A stretch of 64,000 nucleotides of DNA from Pleodorina starrii (taxonomy: Eukaryota > Chlorophyta > Chlorophyceae > Chlamydomonadales > Volvocaceae): contig BRXU01000036.1 of NCBI GenBank assembly GCA_030267565.1, forward strand, positions 310,001 to 374,000, in the 5' to 3' direction. Under the pieces are notes generated by a model. The model saw only the letters and a program-made list of their open reading frames with translations. It was not told the DNA's origin and ran no database searches. This document shows positions 35,943-53,072 of the stretch, piece by piece. The translations under genes and the position numbers were made by a program. The first letter of the stretch is position 1. Every line of letters starts with the position of its first letter.

Positions 35943-37541
35943 TCAGTCCATATACCTTGCCAAAAGTAACGGTAATCCACAGCTGTCCGAAACCCAGGAG
36001 GGTAGAGATGGACCCGCCGCGGCCGCCTGCAATGCGCCCCTGCGGAAGCTGTGCACGGTCTCATATTCGTGCAGACCGGCGTTGCCCAGGAGCTTGCGGA
36101 TGCGGGCCGCCAGGGTGACGCTCTGAAGGGCGCTCGGCTTGAAACCCCGCTGCTGGTCCTCCGTCATGGGGGCGGAAAAGCAGGTCAGTACCGTAATAGT
36201 GCTACCCGGTGGGGCGTCCGGGTGGCTGCAGCCACACTGGTTATATGGGGTTGTAAGCCAGCCAGCGTCCGCGGGACACAGAGGGCCGGCTCGGTGGCGT
36301 TAGGCAGGAGCCGCACCGGAGGGGCGCGCGCCAGCTTCGGTTGGACGTCTTGGTGCCCCGCCCGCTTCCGGAAACACAGCGTGGGCCCCACCACCACGGC
36401 CCGCAACCAGGGCGGCGGTAGCGGGAAGCCGTCGTACGGCAGGTCGTGCCCACGGCGGGGTCCACGAAGTCGCCCAGTCCCAGCTTGCCCACATCGGACC
36501 GAGGTCTGCCAGAGCAGCAGCACGCGCAGCACAGCACAGCACAGCAGGTCCCGCAACAGCACCACCCGCTCCAGCGAGTTGGGAGCCGCCTCCACCTCGC
36601 TGCTTCCACAGGTTCAGCACCAGGTACGACCGATACCTGTCGTACCGCAGTGGCACGGCCGACGGGTCGGTGTAGCCGGCGGCCACCCGCGCGCGCTGGT
36701 AAGCCGTTCGGAAGTCCTGCACCCACACCGAATCGCAGGGATTGCCGAGCCCGGTGGCGGCGTTGTAGCCTCCGCCACGCCTCGCGGAACTGAACAAACC
36801 GCTGAGGGCCGAGAGACAGGCCTCGACGGCGGCAGGGCCGACGGGCCCACCGCCGTGAGAGCAGTGGTTAGGTAGCCAAACTGGGACGGACACTAGGGCA
36901 GGAATCAGTTTGAAAGATGTTTGACTGAGTCCATGGTCAGAGGCCGTACGGGTTCCACCTTGGCGGAACGACGTGGCAGATACCGGTGTGGACGGGAGGG
37001 AGGGAGGAGTCCGGGAGGGAGGCATTCGGGAACTGGGGGGGGGCACCGCTGCTGGCTGTCTAGGAACGAGGGGCTTGTCCCAGATGCACCAGGTGTCAAC
37101 GCTGTCCAGCGCTTGATCGCTCATGCCCTGCAGCTCGTCCAGCGCATCCGACAACGGAACGGTGGTATTGTGGTGAGAGCAGAAGCCGCTGCCGCGGCCC
37201 ACCCCTTTCTCCCCAACTGGGCACGACGTTGAGGAGGGGAGCGGGGCCACTAAAACCGGCTGACACGGTTCGACACGGCTTCCGGCGGAAAGAAAGGGTG
37301 TGACTCGCGACGCGGGAGGAACCGCCGTGATCAGCCGCCGTGGCTCTTCCGTACAGAGCAGCATACAACGCATCAGCGTCCAGCGAGCGTGCCTATCAAG
37401 TACAGCAGGTAGTACGAGTACGGCATGGTTCGCATAGACCTTTAAAACGTAAAGGCCCCATCGACCCGCTTCGGCACCGTCCGTGCGCTCCGGCACCGTC
37501 CGTCCGTTTTCGTGCACTCTCATGATGTCGACGATTCTCAC
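35943..37541 (-). pseudogene. Decayed tyrosine recombinase (Crypton/DIRS-type YR) relic
   Basis: Reading the minus strand from 37541, one frame carries an N-terminal DNA-binding-like segment (VEACLSALSGLFSSARR, VWVQDFRTAYQRARVAAG, RYRSYLVLNLWKQ). The homology then jumps frame to LERVVLLRDLLCCAVLRVLL with WQTSVRCG, jumps again to DVGKLGLGDF, and jumps back to LPYDGFPLPPPWLRA. The C-terminal piece RIRKLLGNAGLHEYETVHSF followed by RRG matches the HxxR box of tyrosine recombinases. The shifts are one or a few bases, too short for introns, so the element is broken. The Crypton or DIRS assignment is from general resemblance only. Confidence 0.45.
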
Positions 37542-38043
37542 CGTCTCACGGCGTCAAAGAGTCCGCGGGCCCTCTTGTGTGTAGTCGAATGGCGCCACCG
37601 CTACCGGTGCCGAAAGAATATATACCACACTGCAACCGAACGCTGTACAGTCATTATCGTCATTAGAGGTATGTGGGGGGGGAGGGGGGGCCGGCGAGCG
37701 GCCAAGCGAGCAGAGTCGGCTGGGTTCGTCCGTACCACCACAACAACAAGCAGCAGCAGCAGCCGGACCCCACTACCAAATCCCCACCACCACCACCACC
37801 ACCACCACCGCCGCATTGAAACCGCCGCCACAGTAAACAACACTGCCATCCCTCAAGAGGGAAGGACAGCACAGGACAGATCACGGCAGGACGTCCCTGC
37901 GTTGTGTGGGGCTGGCCTGCCTGGAGCCGCCCCGCGGGAGAGAGAGAGAGAGAGGGAGAGAGAGAGCGCCGTCACCAGGGCCCCCCTCCCCCGCTAACAT
38001 CGTCTCCGTCCCTTCGCTGCGGTATCTCCTTTTTAACCCCCGC
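37542..38043. other. Short intergenic region and TRM11 3' flank
   Basis: No gene recognised. It contains a CCA/CAC trinucleotide run at about 37778-37812, a GA run at 37938-37968, and a copy of the dispersed CCGTCCCTTCGC repeat just downstream of the TRM11 stop. Confidence 0.6.
37994..38040 (+). repeat. Dispersed repeat, copy 2 (CCGTCCCTTCGCTGCGGTAT core)
   Basis: Shares the core and flanks (TAACATCGT before, CTTTTTAACCCC after) with the copy at 56447. It begins four bases past the TRM11 stop codon on the opposite strand. Confidence 0.75.
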
Positions 38044-41000
38044 TCAGAAGTTCTTGCCACGGCAGCGCCGCCGCGGCTTGGCTGCGCCGTCCTCTCCGCC
38101 GCCGTCGCTGCCCGCCGCCGACCCCGCCGCCGCCGCCGCCGGCAGCTGTTCGTACACAATGTCGTGCAGTCGGTCGATGGCCATGGTGGGGTCCGGCCGT
38201 TCAGCGTAGTACGACGCCGCCGCCGCGGCGTCGTACGGTCGTACCTTCTCCATGGTGATGAGCCGCCGGCTGTAGCGCGTGGTGAGGATCTGCTCGCTGC
38301 GGGCCGGGGGGGGGGGAGGGGGAGGGGGGGGGGGGGGGGGGGGGGGGGGCCGGGAACGGGGGAAGGGGGGAGGGAAGGGTTGGGAGACGGGAACGGGGGG
38401 AAGGGGGAAGGGGTGGTCGCATGAGGGGGAGGGGGCAGTGGGATCAACACACAGTTGACCTCAGAATCTTAAAAAACGAGCAACATTGAATGTTCATTTT
38501 TGGAAACAGGTCGGTCGTACAGAGGCCGAGGCCGCCTGCCACACCAAGCCACACACACACACACACACTTGCCACGCTACGCACCGTGTGTCACAAATAT
38601 ACCCTCACACCCTCACACGCGCACGCACGCACGCACGCACGCACGCCTGTCGTACAAACCGTACCTGTTTGCCACCAGCTCCAGGGCGGGGTGTCGCGGG
38701 ATCTCCGCCTCGTCGTACGTTTCCGGTGTGGCTGGCAGGAAGTACACCAGCCGGCCCCCCACCACCAGCAGCCGGGCGGACAGATCCAACAGATCACGGA
38801 GGCACTCGCCCAGGGTGTACGGCTGCACATACAGGGGGAGAGTACGGCAGTACGGCAGCGAGCGAGTGCAGGACATACACGTACCGTAAGTGTGTGGGCA
38901 TCGTGCGTGACGTTCAGTTGGCACTGGAGAGTGGCAGTCGGGTGCCCCACTCCACTCCACTCCACTCGGTGGTGGTGGTGAGGGGGGGAGAGGCACCGGA
39001 CGCCTACGACTACGACTCGTTCGGATTCCAACACCCCCACTCCCCCACTCAACCCCACCTCACCTCCCCCACACACACATCTCACTGCTCTCGCCATCAT
39101 GGACGTATGCACACGGACACGGACGTATGCACACACGGACACGCAGGGTGAAGTCCCTACGGCCCCTCTCTTAGGTGGGGCTGCCGCTTCCAACGTCCAG
39201 GTCCGCTTCCACCCGCCCATCCACTCGACCACAGCCGTGCCCCCCCCCTCCCCACCCCCAATACACACTCACACACACACCCCTACCTCCCCCCTTTTCC
39301 ACACACACACATCCTTCCACACACACACCCCACCTGCATTGCGGGTATGTAGGTGTGTCGGTCGGTGATGGGGTTCCGCTGCGCTGCCGCCTCCGCGGGG
39401 ACACCCGACTTGCGACCACCCGCTCGTACACCGTACGGCGGATCACCGATGATGGCGTGGAACATCTGAGGTGCGGGAGGGGTGGGGAGGGTTATGGGTG
39501 AGATGAGATGAGATGCGGGAGGGGTGAGATGGGATGGGATGGGATGGGATGGGATGGGATGGGATGGGATGGGATGGGATGGGATGGGATGGGATGGGGT
39601 GGGATGGGATGGGATGGGGTGGGGTGGGGTGGGGTGAGATGGGATGGGATGGGATGGGATGGGATGGGATGGGATGGGATGGGATGGGATGGGATGGGAT
39701 GAGGGCGAGGGCTGAGGGGGCACGAGATCAAAGGGGGAGATGCGGGAGGGGAGATGCGGGAGCATCAGGGATTTGGGTTGACGGGCTTTGGGGTTTGGGG
39801 TATGGTGGGGTTTGGTAGAGCGTAATGGTGGAATATGATGGGAATGTTGAGCCCGGGTTTGGGTTGGAAAGGGGGCGGGGGGGGGGGGTATATCCACGCA
39901 TAGACCAGGCGGGGGGTGTCGGGGGGGGGGGCACTCGGCGGAGGACCCGCGGGATGAGGCCGAATGAAAAAAGGAGTGGGGGAATGGCAGTGGATTGAAA
40001 TGGAGTGCAGTGGAGAGGAGGGACGTATGACGTATGACGGAGGGGTATGAACCAGCGGTTGGGCGGTGTTGTGTTGTGTTGACCGAACCACCGCTCATTT
40101 AAGGACCGAGTCAATCACTTGCTGCGCATGTGTACTGTACGGCGCACATGTGTACGACGCGCCGTACCTCCGTCAGGTCGGGCCGCAAGGGGTTCCGGTG
40201 CATGTCCAGCCGTACGAGACCCACAGGGGCCGGCAGGCCGTACTGTTGGAAGTTGGACGAGATGGTCAGCCGCTCGCCGGCCTTGCCCACCTGAGAAGGA
40301 ATGCCGTACAGTAGCATCACGCCAGGGAGGGAAAGCACCGGTAGAGGGCTGAGCGAACAAACTGCTGCGTCACGATGTACGACATACGACGTACGGCATA
40401 CGACATACGGCGCATCATCCACATTCTCGCCGTTTCGTGCGACATGGGGCCCCTTACAAACCATGTCATGTCCCGTCCTCTTGTCCCCTCGTCCCTCCCC
40501 CAACCGGCACTTCCTACCCGGAATAACACGTGAATGTCCCTCAACTCGAAGAACTACCGTAATCAAATCGACTCAACTCCAGTTGGAACCAAATCGAGGT
40601 TCTGAGTTGCCGCATTCGCAGTCAGCTCAGGGGCGGCCCATATCCCTCCACCCCCATCAGTATCTGCAGTCCTAGAGGCGCGTTGGTCGCTACACAGCGC
40701 TGATGCGCAAATCCCACCGATTCCATCCCCATCCCCATCCCAATTCCAAGCCCAATTCCAGCCCTTCCCCCTTCCCCCATTCCCTTCTCATCTCGGTCGA
40801 CCAGCAGCCTTCCTTCCGCGCACGCCGCGAACACTTGAAAGAAAAAACCCGCCCTCGCCCTCCCCACCCGCCCTCACCACCCCCACCCCCCGCCCAGCGC
40901 CCACCTTGCCTTCCCGGATGACCTTGATGTCAATGTCGTACCCCATGACCTGCCGTACAAGTAACCAACCGGCATACACACACGCAACCGGTAATGCAAT

Positions 41001-43028
41001 TCGGAAGACAACAACTTGGTCCCGGGTCACCGGATTGGGTTCGTGTGCGCACTCGGGGCGAGAGAGAGACGAGCCGAATGGACGAGAGTGGCGCACTGCA
41101 GCAGCAGCGGCAGCAGCAGCAGCAGTAAGCGGTGCGGTGCATGGCGCAGCACCCCCACCCGGCCAAACGGTACGACACGGTACGGTACGATACGGAACGG
41201 TACGGCAACACACCTTGGCTCCGAAGTGCGCCGCCGACACCAGAATGGACCCCGTGCCAGCGTAGGGATCCAACATCAAGCTCCCTCGCCGTACCTGCGG
41301 GTGCCGTACACCGCGCACGGGAGCGCCAGCAGCTCGTCACTTTTGCCGTACGTATATGCGGTTACGGTATGCGCGTGTCTGGGTTTCACGTGTGTAAGTG
41401 TACAAGGCAGGGAACCAAGGAAGGGTACTGTGCAAAGGGGGCGACGGCCGCCGGCCGGCCTGCGGCTGGGGACACCGGTACCCAACTCGAGAGGGAGGGA
41501 GGGAGGGAGGGAGGGAGGCTGCCACCCCCTCCTTTGCCAATGTTAGGGACTCGGGGACGGCTTCCTTCCATCAGGTCGCCAGAGCCCGCTGGCTCTGCGA
41601 CCCGTGGGTCACCGACCCACGGGTCACTGAACCCTGGATCACCGACCCACGGGTCACAGACTCTCCGGATGGTCCCGTCACAGCCTGACCCACCCGCCCA
41701 ATCATCCACCCACGCACCCACACCACACCACACCTCACCCACACCCCAACCCCCCCACCAAACCACCCACCCCACCCCCCCTTGGGCCCTCCTCACCCCC
41801 GCCTGGTTGCACATGACGAAGGCCATCTCTGTGTCCATGGAGGTGGGCCCCAGGTACAGCCGCCGCTTGAGGGTGTACGTGTCGATGACGCCGCGGTCGC
41901 TGGAGGCCACCAGCCGACCAAAGTACCAGCGGGGGGGCACCTGCGGCGGTGAAGGGGGTGGTTGGGAGGTTTGGGGGTATCCACGGGGGCACCGTATAGG
42001 CCGGAGCCCGCAAACGGTAAAGCAACAGAAGAAGGCCGTCTCGTCTACGGGGGGGGGGAATCCACGTATAAAGGGGGAAAGGGGGGGGTAGGAGTGATAT
42101 GCTCCATTATATAACATGAAACACTGCGGACGTTGGGGGGGTGGGGAGGAGAGAGGCGGTTCGGGAGGTTTGGTGTGGTTTGGTTTGGCATAAGGAGGTT
42201 TGGTTCGATCGTTCCGCCGCTGCCAACCGTCATACCGACCAACCGACGCAACCGTCAACTACCAATTGTCGACGTGTTGGCAACGACTATACGGCAGTGT
42301 CTTTGACCCACCTTTGCGTCGATGAGTGAGCCGTGGTCGCCGCAGTCGCAGCGCAGCAACGCGAACCGGACCTGACAGGAGGACATGACATGACAAGATG
42401 GGTGCCATGACACCATGAAAAGACGGGTGACATGGTACACAGCCGCGAGAGAGGGGTTGAGGGAGGGAGGGTTGGGGGGGCGCGGGGTTATCCACGTGTG
42501 GGCCGAAGAACGGTAAAGCAGCGGAAGAAGGCCCTCTCGTCTTCAAAAGACGAAGGTGGGTGTGTTGGCTCGAAGTGCTCAAGTACCGGTAGTGGCGCAG
42601 GTCAAAGGGAGAAGGTGGGCGACGGAGCCGGCGACAACACGGGGGGGATGCAGCAGCAGCAGCAGCAGCAACGCAGCATCGGCAGCCGGGACATTGATGT
42701 GGGCACCCCCTGATGAATGCCCCCGTACTGTACTGTACTGCACAATCCCCGTACGACCAACCGTTTCGTCAACCGCCTAACTAGGCCCACCGTGCCTGGG
42801 GGTCTCGGAGCCGTACGATGCCCTGCAGGTGGTTGCGGGATTCGGAGGTGGGGGTGGGGATGGGGGTGGGGTTAGGGGGGCGACGAGGCAGGGCAGGCGC
42901 GGCGGGAAGGCGTAGGGAGGGTAAAGAAGGACGAACCGCAGCGACCGAGGTGACCGAAGGGGGGGGGCCGACACGGGTGGACGGGACAGGGGTGGACGCG
43001 GACGGACTGACTGACTGACTGAATTCCT

Positions 43029-43095
<67 letters not shown>

Positions 43096-45224
43096 GCACA
43101 GGCAGGCAGACAGACAGACAGACAGACAGACAGACATACAGACAGACGCACAGGCAGGCAGACAGACAGACAGACAGACAGACAGACATACAGACAGACG
43201 CACAGGCAGGCAGACAGACAGACAGACAGACAGACGCACAGGCAGGCAGACAGACGCACAGGCAGACAGACAGACAGACAGACAGACAGACGCACAGGCA
43301 GGCGCGTACACAACACACACGTGTACATACGGTACACAACAACCGCTCGCATACACACACAGGCACGTGCGTATGGATATGCACATGCATACAAACAAAT
43401 ATGTACGTATGTGTAATTGCATGTACCTACCTACCTACTTACCTACCCACCTACCTACCTACCTACTTACCTACCTACCTGCATTCGTATCGGTATCCCC
43501 CCAGCCACCCCCCCAGCCACCCAATCCACCCACCCACCCAATCCCCCCACCCACCCCACCTTGAAGTTGACGAACTCGAGTTTTTCGATGAGGTCGATTT
43601 GTGCCTCCATCGTCAGGGAGCTCCCGAACGACTCCACCACCACTCGGAAAGTGTGCTCGGGAGCCAGCCAGGGGGCCTGGGGGGGGCGGAGAGCGGGTGG
43701 AGGCCGTCGGGGGGGGGGGGGTCGGGGGAGGAAGCCGGGGAGGAGTGTGCGGCACCGTAGGGGTTTTAGGGTTTTAGTGTGGGGAGGAGGGCGGAGGGCG
43801 GAGGGGCGAGTGCGGTGCGGTGCGGAAGAGGGGCATTGCGTGTGTGGGCTCGGGGCCATGGGGCCATGGGGCAATGGCGCAATGGTACCGTAGGTTCGGC
43901 GACGCCGTCCACACTGTCATTATAAGGGGGACACCAGCCCCGGAACGCTGTGCGCCCGTGCCCTGTAGGGAGACACCAGCGCAGCCCGGGACAAACGTGC
44001 AGGGGTGCAGCACAACCCCCACAGCCCCACAGATGTCAGGAGTACGGGACATAGTACGGCAGCCTGGATGCCGTACCTTGAGGGCCTCTGGATACGCCTC
44101 AATGGCCGCTCGGAGCTCCTCCCAGGTCTCCCCCTCGCCCCACACCTCGACCATCATCTGCAGTACGGCGTACGACGGGTAGGGACATGTACGGCGCATT
44201 CACCACGGCGTCGTACCTGAACACGCCTTCATTTGGCGCATGCGAGGGCGAAAAGGGGGGCGCCCGGGCTCGGCGTGAAGCCGGGCATTGCCGCAGGGAC
44301 CCCCGAAACTGGGGCCCCGAAACTGGTTTCGGAGGGCGCTGTGAATTCCGCCCTTCGGCTTGCGTCGCAACTCGCACAGATCATACACACACGGCTGGGT
44401 GCCAGCCTGTCGGAAATATACCCGGTCCTGTGACGAACGCGAGAAAGAGAGAGACTTCGCAGGTGGGGCCATACGGCGCGTACGGCCAACGCTGTGGCCA
44501 GAATACGTCGACAGGTCGACGGCTGAGGTAAGTGACTTGAGCCGCCTTGCTTGGGGGTTGAGCCCCCTGGCTGGTTGGTTGGATCTGATCGTACGGAAGG
44601 TCGTTGGCAGTTTTCAGAGCGAGTACAATAACTTCCTTGGTCAGAGTTTGGTTGCAACGGGCAAGTCCAGCTGTTTTCTAGTTGCAGTGCTTTCCGCGGA
44701 ATGCAGAACATGTGGTCGGTACAGGACCAGGGGGGGCAGCGTAAAGGAGCGAGAGCCCACAGCCGTTCCGACAGCTGCCGCTTCGAAACGTGCACACCCC
44801 GGCAACGCCAGCGAACAGGTAACGTAAGCCACTGATTCACCGAATATGGCGCGTGACGCCCTTGCGGCATGTTCGGTTGACCAAAATGCAAAAAGCGCCA
44901 CGGCTGCAGCGAGGCCAACCGACTGCGTGGTCGGCCCGACCGCACCTTGGTAAGAATCATCCTCTTGCTTATTTGTATCGCTGCCTCCTCCGAAGGCAGA
45001 GTTAAGTACCAGAACGGGGAAAGTTCCACGTCGCCCGCCGGCGCCCTCCATTGAACCTCCTCGTCTTTGCAGCCGACCGTTTTCGCCAAGCTTTCAATCT
45101 CGGGCCTACGAAACTCTAACAAGCGGTGAACAAAGTAGTTCAAGTACTCCTTCCCGCTGGTACTCGGCGCCCCGTCATCGTGCGCTTGTCGGCCGTCCCC
45201 GCTATTTGGCACGACCCGCACCAT
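38044..45224 (-). CDS. TRM11: tRNA (guanine-N2-)-methyltransferase, TRM11/TRMT11 family
   Basis: Catalytic subunit expected to make m2G10 in tRNA with a TRM112-type partner, in the cytosol. Eleven exons give 490 residues plus stop: 45224-44946, 44157-44077, 43676-43560, 42371-42312, 41940-41797, 41294-41214, 40949-40905, 40290-40168, 39465-39334, 38822-38665, 38296-38044. The N-terminus has the family start YLNYFVHRLLEFRRPEIESLA and SPFWYLTLPSEEAA, then VEVWGEGETWEEL (THUMP-like part). YFGRLV and YLGPTSMDTE lead to motif I DPYAGTGS (236-243), GYDIDIKVI, and the catalytic DPPYGVRAGGRKSG (from residue 318). The end carries LVVGGRLVYFLPAT and SRRLITMEK, then an Ala/Gly-rich, basic tail. Junction phases all agree. 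The segment between residues 159 and 190 is a little shorter than in other TRM11 proteins, so a small exon could be missing. The 490-residue length is normal for the family. Confidence 0.92.
38315..38350. repeat. Poly-G tract at the 3' end of a TRM11 intron
   Basis: A near-pure G run on the + strand is the C-rich polypyrimidine tract of the 38297-38664 intron on the gene's sense strand. Confidence 0.9.
39530..39704. repeat. (GGGAT)n pentanucleotide satellite in a TRM11 intron
   Basis: About 34 GATGG units, a few interrupted by GGGGT, lie in the 39466-40167 intron. On the sense strand this is (ATCCC)n. Confidence 0.95.
41979..42046 (-). repeat. Shared intronic repeat, copy A
   Basis: The + strand reads TATCCACG, then GCCGGAGCCCG, then AACGGTAAAGCAACAGAAGA, then AGGCC and TCTCGTCT. 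A very similar block is in the neighbouring TRM11 intron at 42489-42545, and shorter relatives of the CCACG end occur at 39889, 42059 and 49280. It lies near the acceptor end of the intron 41941-42311. Confidence 0.65.
42091..42115. repeat. Palindrome-TATA motif, copy 1
   Basis: GGAGTGATATGCTCC (imperfect palindrome) followed by ATTATATAA. The second copy is at 51445-51470 in an aminotransferase intron. Confidence 0.65.
42489..42545 (-). repeat. Shared intronic repeat, copy B
   Basis: TATCCACG, GGGCCGAAG, AACGGTAAAGCAGCGGAAGA and TCTCGTCT in the same order as copy A, with only a few differences in the last 35 bases. It is near the acceptor end of intron 42372-43559. Confidence 0.65.
43028..43303. 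repeat. (ACAG)n tetranucleotide satellite with CGCACAGGCAGG interruptions
   Basis: A long CAGA run is interrupted five to six times by CGCACAGGCAGGCAGA, which gives a higher-order pattern. Located in the TRM11 intron 42372-43559. Confidence 0.95.
43427..43482. repeat. (CTAC)n microsatellite
   Basis: Repeated ACCT/ACTT units in the same TRM11 intron, near its donor end on the sense strand. Confidence 0.9.
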
Positions 45225-47120
45225 TCTTGATAGATAATTTGGAGCTCAAATTTACTTGAAGCTTGCCCGAGCAAGAGCTGCGCTTCCTTCTCCAATCGGA
45301 AGGCCTTACTTACGCCGTAACAACGGTCAACTGACAAGGTCAATTCACGCCAGAGCCAGGTTGGCTTTAATTTAACGCCAGCTGGCCGACTCCACAGGCC
45401 CGAAGCGAGGATGCATGCAGAAACCAAAGGCGAAACGAAGCATTTTGTCACATGCACCGCGTGAACTGTAGGTTTGTGAGCAGGAGCAGGCGAGCGGGCG
45501 GTGGCACCCCGGCCGCCGGCCACAGGAAGGAACGCGGTGCTGGACCCGCAGACGGGGCCCCTACAGATTCTCATTGCGCTCACAACGCATACCTCCTCTC
45601 CCGGGCGGCCAACAGGCGCCATCCCAGGATCGCTCGGAACGGTCTCTTTTCCAGGCTCGGGGCAATACCTTCTGTGCCCCTGCCAGCCGCGCAGGCGGCG
45701 CAGGTCCCACCTCCAAAACGCGCGATCATCCGCCAGCGTCCCCGGGGCGAGGGCGGCACAAACTGTTTTTTAGCGAGTCAGTTTTACAGCATGGCCCCAG
45801 GACCCAGGCAGGGGCGGTTCGCCTCGCAGGTGCGAATGTCGCTGCTCGCATGCACCTGCCCACCCCGCCCCGGTACAACCCCCGCAACATCGCACCGGCT
45901 CACCGCCTGCGGAATCACGAGCGCTCGCAGTAACCGACCGACCGACCCACGGGACAGCCGAGAGTCCCTTCCGGCGGTGTCAATCCACCACCGAAACCCC
46001 TCTTCTTCCTGCCCGCAAGCCACGAGGCACGGCAGCTGCCACCGCCGCCGCAACCGCCGGCCGTCCACACAATCCGTCCCTCCCTCCCTCCCTCCTTCCT
46101 ACGGAGCACTTCCGAGGGAAGGGAAGAGAAGGGATGGCCTGGGGGACCTCCCCAGTCGACGAGAGCGGACGGGCGGGCGGATGAGCGGATGGGCCAACAC
46201 AAGCGTTGCAGCAGGCCATCAGGCCATCAGGGGCATCAGGGCCAACACGAGACGAGACGAGCACGAGCACAGAAGGCACCAACCGCAGAGCATGCGGGGG
46301 GGGGGCATGCCTGCTGACCCCCTTCCCCTTTCACCCCAGTGAGACCGAGCCGGTAGTTTCATGTACGAAAGAATCCCCACGAAAGAGTCCCTACGGCGCG
46401 CGCTTCACCTCTCCACACACACACTCTCCCACAACACACACATGCACCGGGGGGGCCCTCTCGCCCCCCGGCCTCTGCGCCACACACACACGCACGCGTC
46501 TCTCCTCCGGGCTGCCTCCTGCGCCTCCCCGCGCCTCCCCTGTCCGCCCTCAGGCCCAAGCCCCAGGGCAGGAGGGCAGCTCCCCAACAACTCCTCCGCC
46601 CGGCGGCGCCAGCGCCAGCGGCGGTGCCATTACCGGGAGGACACCACACACACACCCGGGGGGCACCATTGGTGCCGTTGGTACGGACCCATTCGGCGGC
46701 ACGGGACGGGACGAGGAGGTCGGTTCTGTCCGCAGACGAGGGACGCCGGGGTTCGGGTACGTGGTGTGTTCATCGAGACCTCACCCACCCACCCACTATC
46801 TGCAGGAGCAGCCGCCGGCGAGGCTACAGGCCGGCAGCCGTGTGTCCGGTCCCCACACTCCCCCTCGCCCCATTCCCCCCCCCCCATCGCCCCATTCCCC
46901 CCTTTCCCAGCGGAGCTTCCTCCTCTTAGGCAGATCCTCCCCTTCCATCCTTCCCCACCCCTTCCCCACCCCTTCCCCACCCCTTCCCCACCCCCCAGCA
47001 CGCCCCCCAGCACGCCAGCAGAGGCCGAGGAGCCTCCCCCGCCAGGCTCCCTCCGAATCTCTCCCGGCGTTTTGGTCGCGCGTTTTTGGTTACACTGGAT
47101 GTTGCGTCTGTGTCTTTTTT
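45225..47120. other. TRM11 upstream region and aminotransferase 3' flank
   Basis: Both neighbours are on the minus strand, so this holds the TRM11 promoter and the end of the aminotransferase transcript. A 296-codon open frame on + (45452-46342) has no recognisable family and is mainly a GC-composition artefact. No TATA box is obvious near 45225. Confidence 0.6.
47090..47094 (-). terminator. TGTAA polyadenylation signal, aminotransferase gene
   Basis: Minus-strand TGTAA lies 27 bases after the stop codon. The word is canonical for Chlamydomonas-type algae, although the 3' UTR would be unusually short. Confidence 0.4.

Positions 47121-53072
<5,952 letters not shown>

Noticed and set aside
36300..37541. 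Intact 413-residue gene on the minus strand
   Set aside because: Family similarity switches frame several times downstream of about residue 310, so the open frame is a relic, not a whole protein.
45452..46342. 296-codon + strand open frame upstream of TRM11
   Set aside because: No recognisable motif, composition-driven, and no splice or start evidence. Kept only as a note on the intergenic region.
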